From NCBI GenBank assembly GCA_007117555.1, contig SKGI01000064.1:1-15786 (forward strand): a stretch of 15,786 bases of DNA, in the 5' to 3' direction. Positions 8,538 to 14,683 of the stretch are shown here, in pieces. The notes below the pieces were generated by a model. That model searched no databases and was not told where the DNA came from. It was given only the letters and a program-made list of their open reading frames with translations. The DNA comes from Candidatus Izemoplasma sp. Its GTDB lineage: Bacteria > Bacillota_I > Bacilli_A > Izemoplasmatales > Izemoplasmataceae. Each line of letters opens with the position of its first letter. Positions within the stretch are counted from its first letter, which is position 1. The translations under genes and the position numbers were made by a program.

Positions 8538-9905
8538 TTGGCTCAAATACCTTATGGCCCTACTTATGATGAAATGTTACACCCGGATCGAATAGAAAAA
8601 GACGTACGAGAAGCGGCCTTGAATGTGCGTGAACATGAGGGTGATCCACTCAACCTATTTAATATTACATGGAAAGATGAAGCAGGCCGCGTTAGAAAAA
8701 TTGTTTTGCCTAAAGCTTTAACAGGTGTTGATGCAAACATTGTCGTGATGTTAGGGAAAGATTTTCCTTCAGGATCGCATAAAGTGGGTCCAGCTTACGC
8801 AACCTTAATGGAAGGGTGTGTGGATGAGACACTCATTCCTGGGGAACGTACAATTCTCGGCCCTTCAACCGGTAATTTTGGTATTGGTGTTTCCTATATT
8901 TGTCAGCTCATGGGTTATGAGGCAGTAGTTATCATGCCTGACAACATGAGTCGCGAGCGTTATGCACGTATTAAGCGCTATGGTGCAAAACTTGATTTGA
9001 CACCCGGCACAGAGTCGGATGTTATCTTGACGCTTGAACGTACCCATGAACTAACGAAAGACCCCCGTAACTTTGCTTTAGCACAGTTTGAACTGTTTCC
9101 AAACTATCGTTTCCACCGTCACGTAACGGGTGGTAGTGCTGTTGAGGCAGTTGAAGGCATAGGTAATGGCCGGATTGCCTGTTTTGTATCGGCACCGGGG
9201 AGTGCCGGGACGCTGGCTGCGGCGGATCACATTCGAACTGTATTTCCAGAACTCAAAACCGTTGCCTTAGAACCGTATGAATGCTCAACGCTAACAGATG
9301 GTGGGCGCGGCCAACATCGTATCGAAGGTATTGGCGATAAAATGTGTACGTTGATTCATAATGTTTTGACGACAGATTACATTACTTTGATTAAAGATGA
9401 CGAATCGGTAAAAGCGTTAAAAATTATTCAAGATGGCGCTTCAATCATGAAAGCACAAGGGGTCAGCGACGAAGCGATTGAAGCCATGAAGGATACATTT
9501 GGCGTATCGGGTCTTTGTAATATTTTAGGTGCTATTAAAATGGCAAAGTATTTACATCTTGGGGAACATGAGAATGTTGTCACCATGGCAACTGATGGGT
9601 TTGATCGTTATGATAGTGTGCTTGAAGAACTTGAAAAACGGGAGCTTGAACTTGAAGAGCACGTCTTAAGTCGTTGGTTTAAAGATATTTTTCTTGAGGC
9701 AGATACTCGCCATATCAAAGATGTTCGGTCAAAGGATGAAAAAGAACGGTTGTTTTTACAAAAAGAACGTGATTGGTTAAAGTTCGGTTATAAAAAATCG
9801 TTTCTTGATGCCATGAAGTCTCAGTCTTTTTGGGAAGCTGAATATGAGAAAGTTGCCGAATATAATGAAAAAATCAAACAGAAACGAGGCACAAAACTAC
9901 CATGA
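8538..9905 (+). CDS. Fold-type II PLP-dependent enzyme (YgeX-like position) with charged C-terminal extension
   Basis: From TTG 8538 the product is 455 residues. The PLP-binding Lys82 is in [10 protein letters not shown]. The cofactor-cradling loop [11 protein letters not shown] and [14 protein letters not shown] resemble cysteine synthase and diaminopropionate ammonia-lyase relatives. The catalytic domain ends near FDRYDSVL. About 85 residues rich in Glu, Lys and Arg follow, with heptad-like helical character, which is unusual for the fold. In related clusters this position is held by YgeX, which converts 2,3-diaminopropionate to pyruvate and ammonia. I infer a lyase on a similar amino acid but do not recognise a named family, so no symbol is given. 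The ATGA junction with ygeY (4-nt overlap) shows coupling. It could also form a complex with the preceding PLP enzyme. Confidence 0.78.
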   Translation: MAQIPYGPTYDEMLHPDRIEKDVREAALNVREHEGDPLNLFNITWKDEAGRVRKIVLPKALTGVDANIVVMLGKDFPSGSHKVGPAYATLMEGCVDETLIPGERTILGPSTGNFGIGVSYICQLMGYEAVVIMPDNMSRERYARIKRYGAKLDLTPGTESDVILTLERTHELTKDPRNFALAQFELFPNYRFHRHVTGGSAVEAVEGIGNGRIACFVSAPGSAGTLAAADHIRTVFPELKTVALEPYECSTLTDGGRGQHRIEGIGDKMCTLIHNVLTTDYITLIKDDESVKALKIIQDGASIMKAQGVSDEAIEAMKDTFGVSGLCNILGAIKMAKYLHLGEHENVVTMATDGFDRYDSVLEELEKRELELEEHVLSRWFKDIFLEADTRHIKDVRSKDEKERLFLQKERDWLKFGYKKSFLDAMKSQSFWEAEYEKVAEYNEKIKQKRGTKLP

Positions 9906-11125
9906 AAATACCATTTGAAACGATTTTAGAAAAAGCACGTCATTATGAAAAAGAGATAACGAAATTTTTGCGTGACATGATTCGCATTCCAAGTGAATCC
10001 TGTGATGAGGCTCGTGTAATTCAACGCATTAAAGCCGAGATGGAAGCGGTAGGTTTCGATCGCATTGACATTGATCCGATGGGTAATATACTTGGAACAA
10101 TCGGTCAAGGCAAGCACTTAATCGCTATGGATGCGCACATCGATACAGTCGGCATTGGCGATCGAAATCAATGGCACCATGACCCTTATGAAGGATTTGA
10201 AGATGAAGAAATTATCGTTGGCCGGGGTTCAAGCGATCAAGAAGGTGGCATGGCAGCCATGGTCTATGCTGGGAAAATCATTAAAGACCTTGGACTTGAA
10301 GACGACTATACGTTGTTGATAACCGGTACGGTACAAGAAGAAGACTGTGATGGGCTGTGTTGGCAATACCTTATTGAACAACAAAACATTCGACCTGAGT
10401 TTGTAGTCATTACCGAACCAACCGCATGCCGTATTTATCGCGGCCATAGGGGTCGGATGGAAATCAAAGTGACCACCCAAGGTGTCAGCTGTCATGGAAG
10501 TGCCCCTGAACGTGGCGACAACGCAATATTTAAGATGGCACCGATTCTACTTGAAGTGCAAGCTTTGAATGAGCATCTTAAAGACGATGCTTTTTTAGGG
10601 AAAGGGACCATCACGGTTAGCGAAATCTTTTTTAGCTCACCTTCGCGCTGCGCAGTCGCCGATGGCTGTTCCATCTCGATTGACCGTCGCCTCACGCATG
10701 GCGAAACGTACGAACAAGCGTTAGAAGAAATTCGTAATTTACCAGCGGTTAAGACAGCAAAGGCAACAGTGGAAATGTATACTTATGAAAGACCTTCTTA
10801 TACCGGTTTGGTTTATCCAACCCATGCGTATTTTCCGACTTGGGTTCTCGATGAACAGCACCCAGTTTGTGAAATGGCTGTCGATACATACAAAAATCTT
10901 TTTGCAAAAGCACCCATTGTAGACAAATGGACATTTTCAACCAATGCCGTTTCGATTATGGGACGTCATGACATCCCTTGCATTGGATTTGGTCCAGGGC
11001 GGGAAGAAGAAGCCCATGCGCCAAATGAAAAAACATACAAGAAAGATCTCATCGAGGCTTGTGCGATGTATGCGGCCATGCCGATGGTTTATTTGAATCA
11101 AAAAAAGAAAGCGAGTGAATCTTAA
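9902..11125 (+). CDS. ygeY: YgeY-type M20 metallohydrolase
   Basis: This 407-residue cytosolic di-zinc hydrolase of the M20 (ArgE/DapE/carboxypeptidase) family carries all expected ligands. These are His79 and Asp81 in DAHIDTVG, bridging Asp112 in GSSDQEGG, catalytic Glu146-Glu147 in VQEEDCDG, Glu in ITEPTAC, and His372 in EEAHAPNEK. The dimerisation domain region includes [19 protein letters not shown]. There is no signal peptide. In purine/selenium-associated clusters YgeY lies beside YgeW, as here, and is thought to cleave an amide or carbamoyl-type bond in a diamino acid intermediate; the exact substrate is inference. It starts in an ATGA overlap with the upstream PLP gene and ends taATG into ygeW. 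A spaced GAGG lies about 12 nt upstream, so translation probably depends on coupling. Confidence 0.87.
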   Translation: MKIPFETILEKARHYEKEITKFLRDMIRIPSESCDEARVIQRIKAEMEAVGFDRIDIDPMGNILGTIGQGKHLIAMDAHIDTVGIGDRNQWHHDPYEGFEDEEIIVGRGSSDQEGGMAAMVYAGKIIKDLGLEDDYTLLITGTVQEEDCDGLCWQYLIEQQNIRPEFVVITEPTACRIYRGHRGRMEIKVTTQGVSCHGSAPERGDNAIFKMAPILLEVQALNEHLKDDAFLGKGTITVSEIFFSSPSRCAVADGCSISIDRRLTHGETYEQALEEIRNLPAVKTAKATVEMYTYERPSYTGLVYPTHAYFPTWVLDEQHPVCEMAVDTYKNLFAKAPIVDKWTFSTNAVSIMGRHDIPCIGFGPGREEEAHAPNEKTYKKDLIEACAMYAAMPMVYLNQKKKASES

Positions 11126-12108
11126 TGAAACCACGTTATAAAGGTAAACATTTCATCACCCTTGAAGATTGGACAAAAGAAGAAATTGATGATTTACTAC
11201 AAGTTTCCCAAGAACTAAAAGCAAAATTTTACAACAATGAATCGACTGCATATCTTACAAACAAAACTTCGTTTCTTATGTTTTTTGAACAGTCGACTCG
11301 CACCCGTAACTCAATGGAAGCGGGCATTGCTCAACTCGGTGGTCATGGCACATTCCTTGACACATCAACGATGCAAATATCGCACGGTGAAAGTGCTAAA
11401 GATACGGCTATCATACTCTCGAGTTATGGTCATGGAATAGCTTGTCGTAATTGTTTTTGGGGTGTAGGGAACCGCTATTTGCGTGAAATGGCTGAATACG
11501 CGACTGTACCAGTTATGAACTTGCAGTGTGACTTATATCATCCGATGCAAGGGCTTGCGGATTTGATGACAATTCAAGAAGTTAAAAAAAGCACAAAAAA
11601 TTTAAAAGTTTCCGTGATTTGGGCTTATGCGAAAAGTCATAAAAAACCGGTGAGCGTACCTGTGACTCAAGTGCTCCTATTTCCAAGGTATGGTATGGAT
11701 GTCACATTGGCGTATCCAGAAGGTTATGATTTACCAGATTGGGTAATAGAAAAAGCACGCAAAAACGCTGAAGAACACGGGGGCTCACTAACGATTACCC
11801 ATAATATGGAAGACGCTTATCGTGATGCTGATATCGTCATCCCTAAAAACTGGGGGAGTTGGGTTAGAAATCAATCAGAAGTCGTCATAGACGATTTGCT
11901 TGAGTCTAACCGGAGTTGGAAGTGCACTGAGGAAATGATGGCATTGGCTAAACCCGATGTAAGTTACATGCATGCTTTGCCTGCAGATCGTGAAAATGAA
12001 GTGGAAAATGCGGTCATTGATGGCAAACATTCAATTGTATATCAAGAAGCTGAAAATCGTTTGCATACTGCAAAAGCTGTCATGGTTATGACCATGGGGG
12101 ATAAATAA
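11125..12108 (+). CDS. ygeW: YgeW-type knotted aspartate/ornithine transcarbamylase homologue
   Basis: This 327-residue protein has both landmarks of the transcarbamylase family: the carbamoyl-phosphate loop FEQSTRTRNS (Ser57-Arg61) and HPMQGLADLMT (His139-Gln142). It also has the proline-bearing segment KKPVSVPVTQ (residues 173-182) in the place where knotted transcarbamylases (AOTCase, SOTCase, YgeW) carry the knot-forming loop. E. coli YgeW is about 396 residues, so this copy is shorter while lacking no visible core motif. In a catabolic operon it most likely works in the phosphorolytic direction on a ureido acid, giving carbamoyl phosphate that carbamate kinase could turn into ATP; this is inference, and no carbamate kinase gene is in the window. 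The ATG shares a base with the ygeY stop. It is the last gene of the operon and faces guaD tail to tail. Confidence 0.87.
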   Translation: MKPRYKGKHFITLEDWTKEEIDDLLQVSQELKAKFYNNESTAYLTNKTSFLMFFEQSTRTRNSMEAGIAQLGGHGTFLDTSTMQISHGESAKDTAIILSSYGHGIACRNCFWGVGNRYLREMAEYATVPVMNLQCDLYHPMQGLADLMTIQEVKKSTKNLKVSVIWAYAKSHKKPVSVPVTQVLLFPRYGMDVTLAYPEGYDLPDWVIEKARKNAEEHGGSLTITHNMEDAYRDADIVIPKNWGSWVRNQSEVVIDDLLESNRSWKCTEEMMALAKPDVSYMHALPADRENEVENAVIDGKHSIVYQEAENRLHTAKAVMVMTMGDK

Positions 12109-12143
12109 AAACAAACGCCACTGCCTACTAACCGGCAGTGGCG
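12103..12143 (-). terminator. Intrinsic terminator of guaD, shared intergenic hairpin
   Basis: A perfect 10-bp stem (12116-12125 with 12134-12143, CGCCACTGCC arm) encloses an 8-nt loop. On the - strand it is followed by a T-rich tract (tttgttttt), and it starts 5 nt after the guaD stop. On the + strand, 7 nt after the ygeW stop, no T-run follows, so it would stop the operon transcript only weakly but may protect its 3' end. Confidence 0.85.
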
Positions 12144-12148
12144 CTTCA

Positions 12149-12631
12149 TTAGTAAAGGGTTTTGTTCATAGCTTTGTAGGACTCAAACAACTCTAAACAA
12201 GCATCGCGCTCTTGTTCTATCAGTTTGACCACGTTTTTGTCGGGATGATCGGCCCGCATAAAACGGTAGATGAAATCATCGCGAAAACCAATCGCTTCGG
12301 CATCTTCCTTACGACATCCGTAGACGACATGTTTAATGTTCGCCCAAATGATCGCGCTTAGACACATTGGGCAAGGGTAAGCGGTCGTAATGACCGTGCA
12401 ACCACTCAAGTCATGCGTCATAAGTTTTTTACCCGCTTCACGGATAGCGTTCATTTCCGCATGCGCAGTAGGGTCGCAGTGTTTAAGCACTGAGTTTGAA
12501 GCGAGTGCGATCAATGCGCCCTTCTCATCGATGATTGCAGCACCGAAGGGGCCACCGATATTGTCAGTCATAGTCTCTTTAGCGCGTTCAATCGCTTTTT
12601 GCATGACTTTGCGTGTTGTTTCAGGATTCAT
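12149..12631 (-). CDS. guaD: Guanine deaminase (cytidine/deoxycytidylate deaminase fold)
   Basis: The enzyme converts guanine to xanthine, the second entry route into the pathway beside ade. From ATG 12631 it is 160 residues, close to the 156 of B. subtilis GuaD. It has the zinc motifs HAEMNAIREA (His57, catalytic Glu59) and PCPMCLSAI (Cys87, Cys90). The flanking GGPFGAAI, NSVLKHCDPTAHAE and GFRDDFIY resemble B. subtilis GuaD rather than TadA or cytidine deaminase. The in-frame ATG at 12643 is less likely because it overlaps the GAGGTG site, which sits 4 nt before ATG 12631. The gene has its own sigma-A-like promoter and terminator and converges on the purine operon, so it may be expressed independently of it. 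Confidence 0.92.
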   Translation of the reverse strand: MNPETTRKVMQKAIERAKETMTDNIGGPFGAAIIDEKGALIALASNSVLKHCDPTAHAEMNAIREAGKKLMTHDLSGCTVITTAYPCPMCLSAIIWANIKHVVYGCRKEDAEAIGFRDDFIYRFMRADHPDKNVVKLIEQERDACLELFESYKAMNKTLY

Positions 12632-12635
12632 AAAG

Positions 12636-12641
12636 CACCTC
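12636..12641 (-). promoter_or_regulatory. guaD: Ribosome binding site deciding the guaD start
   Basis: GAGGTG on the - strand lies 4 nt upstream of ATG 12631 and includes part of the alternative ATG at 12643, which itself has no upstream Shine-Dalgarno sequence. Confidence 0.6.
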
Positions 12642-12671
12642 ATCTACTTTGTTTTTATGCAATATACGCAT

Positions 12672-12700
12672 ATTATAGCGCTTTCATCAAAACAATTCAA
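12672..12700 (-). promoter_or_regulatory. guaD: guaD promoter
   Basis: On the - strand TTGAAT (12700-12695) and TATAAT (12677-12672) are separated by 17 nt, a good housekeeping-type match about 40 nt upstream of the guaD start. A short inverted repeat AATAT-ACGC-ATATT (12661-12674) overlaps the -10 edge and the likely start site; it could be an operator, but it is short and A/T-rich. Confidence 0.75.
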
Positions 12701-12723
12701 CCATCGCCTTTTTTACTTTTCAC

Positions 12724-12751
12724 TTGCGATAGTAGGAGAATGTGGTAAAAT
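12724..12751 (+). promoter_or_regulatory. Promoter of the tandem tRNA-Ser genes
   Basis: TTGCGA (12724-12729) and TAAAAT (12746-12751) are 16 nt apart, with a TG extension one base before the -10 (12743-12744). The first tRNA begins 11 nt after the -10, so the 5' leader would be very short. The site is back to back with the guaD promoter, with only 23 bp between the two -35 boxes. Confidence 0.65.
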
Positions 12752-12762
12752 CTTTATCGGAC

Positions 12763-12853
12763 GGAGGAATACCCAAGAGGCTGAAGGGGCTGGCTTGGAA
12801 AGCTAGTAGGACGTTGACGCGTCGCGAGGGTTCGAATCCCTTTTCCTCCGCCA
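12763..12853 (+). tRNA. tRNA-Ser, anticodon GGA
   Basis: This is a 91-nt class II tRNA including an encoded CCA. Acceptor arms GGAGGAA and TTCCTCC pair fully, followed by discriminator G and CCA. The anticodon stem CTGGC/GCTAG encloses TTGGAAA, giving GGA, which reads UCC and UCU. The variable arm is long, as expected for serine, and the T-loop is TTCGAAT. Confidence 0.96.
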
Positions 12854-12865
12854 TTCTTTTTAGCC

Positions 12866-12958
12866 GGAGGAATACCCAAGTTCGGCTGAAGGGGCTCGCC
12901 TCGAAAGCGAGTAGGTCGGTTAAACGGCGCAAGGGTTCGAATCCCTTTTCCTCCGCCA
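12866..12958 (+). tRNA. tRNA-Ser, anticodon CGA
   Basis: This 93-nt class II tRNA has encoded CCA and the same acceptor and T-arm sequences as the upstream copy. The anticodon stem CTCGC/GCGAG encloses CTCGAAA, giving CGA, which reads UCG. It begins 12 nt after the first tRNA, so the two are probably cut from one transcript. The variable arm is long. Confidence 0.96.
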
Positions 12959-12969
12959 TTCTGCACGAT

Positions 12970-13016
12970 AGACATGCATACGGTAAGGTTTCTTGCTGAG
13001 AAACATGTCTTTTTTT
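12970..13016 (+). terminator. Intrinsic terminator of the tRNA transcript
   Basis: An inner stem GTTTCT/AGAAAC (12988-12993 with 12999-13004) is stacked on an outer stem AGACAT/ATGTCT (12970-12975 with 13005-13010). The 5' side has an asymmetric 12-nt bulge. Seven T residues follow (13010-13016). It lies 11 nt after the second tRNA. Confidence 0.75.
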
Positions 13017-13035
13017 ATTACTATACAGAATGACT

Positions 13036-13085
13036 AGCATGTAACATATAAATTAGCATGCGATTGGATAAAATGTATAAGCATG
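13036..13085 (+). repeat. Three short AGCATG direct repeats
   Basis: AGCATG occurs at 13036-13041, 13055-13060 and 13080-13085, with start-to-start spacing of 19 and 25 nt. The second and third extend to the palindrome GCATGC. They could be regulator half-sites or chance in an A/T-rich region. Confidence 0.3.
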
Positions 13086-13188
13086 CCCGTTTATTGTAAG
13101 TAGATATGAATATAAAATATGCGTTATAGATATCCATTTTTAAGATCAACACATGCGGATTCAGCTTTGTTGAGTTAAAAGATAAAGC

Positions 13189-13205
13189 TTTCCACATTGT
13201 GAAAA
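13189..13205. promoter_or_regulatory. Imperfect 17-bp palindrome upstream of the fabV promoter
   Basis: The sequence TTTCCACATTGTGAAAA is symmetric about the T at 13197 (CACA/TGTG core, TTT/AAA flanks, one mismatch). It ends 36 nt before the fabV -10. The position suits a repressor or activator site, but I do not recognise a known operator. Confidence 0.35.
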
Positions 13206-13238
13206 ATAAGTTAAATGCATCTTTTTTGATAAAGTGGA

Positions 13239-13247
13239 TGATATAAT
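13239..13247 (+). promoter_or_regulatory. fabV: fabV promoter, extended -10 type
   Basis: TGATATAAT forms a perfect -10 hexamer (13242-13247) with the TG extension, 46 nt upstream of the fabV ATG. No good -35 is present at 16-18 nt; a TTGATA is only 10 nt upstream. Recognition would therefore rely on the extended -10. Confidence 0.6.
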
Positions 13248-13293
13248 AGCGATATACGTTTTTATGAAGTCTAACGCACACAAGGAGTATTGT

Positions 13294-14487
13294 ATGATTA
13301 TTAAACCTTCCATTCGTTCGAATTTTTTCACCAATGCCCACCCGCTTGGTTGTGAACAATTTGTCGTGGATCAAATCCACGAAGCCAAATCTTTGCCGGA
13401 AATTAAGGGTCCTAAAAATGTACTTATCATTGGGGGATCTTCAGGTTATGGTCTTGCGTCTAGAATTGCCCTTGCATTTTCTGCGCAAGCGAATACACTC
13501 AATGTATCTTATGAGTCCGGCCCTCGCGGAAAACGGACCGGTTCAGCCGGTTGGTGGAACAATGTGTTTTTTCAAAAACATGCGGCTCAATCTGGACACC
13601 ATCATCATGATCTTGTAGGGGATGCGTTCAGTCGAGATATGAAAGCGCATGTTGCAGACTTAATTAAAAGAACATATGGGAAAATAGATTTGCTTGTCTA
13701 CTCTTTAGCATCAGGTGCTAGGAAAAACGAACAAACTGGTGAAACGATTATGTCACACATAAAAACAATCGGTGAACCTTTAACTGGTAAAACCATTGAT
13801 GTAGCTAAAGGGACTGTCGACGAACTGACAGTAACGCCCGCTTCATCGCAAGAAATTGCTGATACGGTGTTCGTTATGGGTGGCAGTGATTGGCAAGACT
13901 GGGTCAACTTTCTCGATGAAGCTGAACTACTTGATACGGGATTTAAGACTGTTTCATACACGTATATTGGTGGTGAAACAACAGAACAACTATACCGGGG
14001 CGGTACACTAGGCAAGGCAAAAGAAGATCTCGAAGCTAAAGCCGATGCAATGGATATTATGTTAAAGAAAAAGTATCAAGGCGAAGCCATCGTTTCATCA
14101 AGTAAAGCCGTTATTACTAAGGCGAGTGTATTTATTCCACAAATGCCTATTTATGTGTCAAGTCTTCTTGATGTGATGAAACGGCATGGTGTCCATGAAA
14201 CCATTCTTGAACACAAGCATCGCTTGTTTAGAGATATGCTTTACGGTAAAAAGCGTGATGTTGATTCGCTGAACCGTTTGCGTCTTGATCGGTTTGAACT
14301 TTCAGAGACCGTTCAAGAAGAAACCTATACGTTAATGCGCGGATTAAGCGATGCCGAGATTATGAATCATCCAGCAACTCAAAATTTCTTGAAAGAGTTT
14401 TTTAATATTCATGGATTCGGGTACGATACCATCGATTATGAGATGCCTGTTAATATGGAAAGATTAGCAAATTATATGCTTCGGTAA
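13294..14487 (+). CDS. fabV: Trans-2-enoyl-CoA/ACP reductase, FabV/TER family
   Basis: This 397-residue NADH-dependent enoyl reductase matches the family length of about 400. The N-terminus MIIKPSIRSNFFTNAHPLGCE is typical of the family and supports ATG 13294, which has AGGAG 6 nt upstream; the in-frame ATG at 13234 overlaps the promoter. The dinucleotide-binding motif is GGSSGYGLA (Gly47-Ala55). SAGWWNN lies in the substrate region, and the catalytic Y-X8-K is Tyr234...Lys243 in YRGGTLGKAK. Family members either reduce enoyl-ACP in type II fatty acid synthesis (FabV, triclosan-insensitive) or crotonyl-CoA in butyrate-type fermentation (TER); sequence alone does not decide. It is a single gene with its own promoter and terminator, so it seems unrelated to the purine operon. 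Confidence 0.94.
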   Translation: MIIKPSIRSNFFTNAHPLGCEQFVVDQIHEAKSLPEIKGPKNVLIIGGSSGYGLASRIALAFSAQANTLNVSYESGPRGKRTGSAGWWNNVFFQKHAAQSGHHHHDLVGDAFSRDMKAHVADLIKRTYGKIDLLVYSLASGARKNEQTGETIMSHIKTIGEPLTGKTIDVAKGTVDELTVTPASSQEIADTVFVMGGSDWQDWVNFLDEAELLDTGFKTVSYTYIGGETTEQLYRGGTLGKAKEDLEAKADAMDIMLKKKYQGEAIVSSSKAVITKASVFIPQMPIYVSSLLDVMKRHGVHETILEHKHRLFRDMLYGKKRDVDSLNRLRLDRFELSETVQEETYTLMRGLSDAEIMNHPATQNFLKEFFNIHGFGYDTIDYEMPVNMERLANYMLR

Positions 14488-14530
14488 GTCTTATCGGCAT
14501 TCAGTCAAAGATTTATAAAATAAAGCCGCT

Positions 14531-14566
14531 AATCCTTCACACACTAGTTGTGGAGGATTTTTTTTT
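14531..14566 (+). terminator. Intrinsic terminator of fabV
   Basis: An 11-bp stem AATCCTTCACA/TGTGGAGGATT (one T-G wobble) with a 7-nt loop runs directly into nine T residues (14558-14566). It lies about 43 nt after the fabV stop. Confidence 0.92.
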
Positions 14567-14634
14567 GGTTTTCTTGGTCTATGTAAAAGCTATGTGATGA
14601 TGACTCCTTCATAGTATTTTTCTATAGAATTAGT

Positions 14635-14640
14635 TATAAT
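14635..14640 (+). promoter_or_regulatory. Possible promoter -10 of the prenol-kinase-like gene
   Basis: A perfect TATAAT lies 43 nt upstream of the start codon, after the fabV terminator, so a promoter is needed near here. No convincing -35 or TG extension is seen, so the placement is tentative. Confidence 0.4.
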
Positions 14641-14683
14641 AATATGTAGCTGATATGTTTTTTAGAAGATAAGAGGTGTGTGT

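Larger units (their letters stand above)
13017..13238 (+). other. Non-coding A/T-rich stretch between the tRNA terminator and the fabV promoter
   Basis: Between the second tRNA and fabV there are 335 nt without a convincing gene. Apart from the terminator and promoter listed separately, this part holds three AGCATG copies and an imperfect palindrome. No tRNA-like, T-box or riboswitch-type fold was recognised by eye. Confidence 0.6.

Noticed and set aside
2152..9905. Selenocysteine use or SECIS elements in the hydroxylase or neighbouring genes
   Set aside because: All frames are full length with no internal TGA, and TGA appears only as a stop. The selenium link of this cluster type would be through a cofactor, not an encoded residue.
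12390..12806. + strand open frame of 138 codons opposite guaD
   Set aside because: It lies mostly antisense to a well-supported guaD, runs into the tRNA promoter and first tRNA, and has no recognisable domain.
12720..13040. - strand reading frames with repeated GFEPLRR / GGGKGIRTLA-type peptides, and a + strand frame across the same bases
   Set aside because: They are translations of, or opposite to, the two tRNA-Ser genes. Such peptides are a known source of false protein annotations.
13234..13293. Upstream start adding 20 residues to FabV
   Set aside because: This ATG overlaps the extended -10 promoter, and the family N-terminus (MIIKP) begins at 13294 behind an AGGAG.
13021..13380. - strand open frame of 119 codons
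   Set aside because: It overlaps the fabV promoter and 5' end on the opposite strand; its composition is that of translated A/T-rich non-coding DNA.
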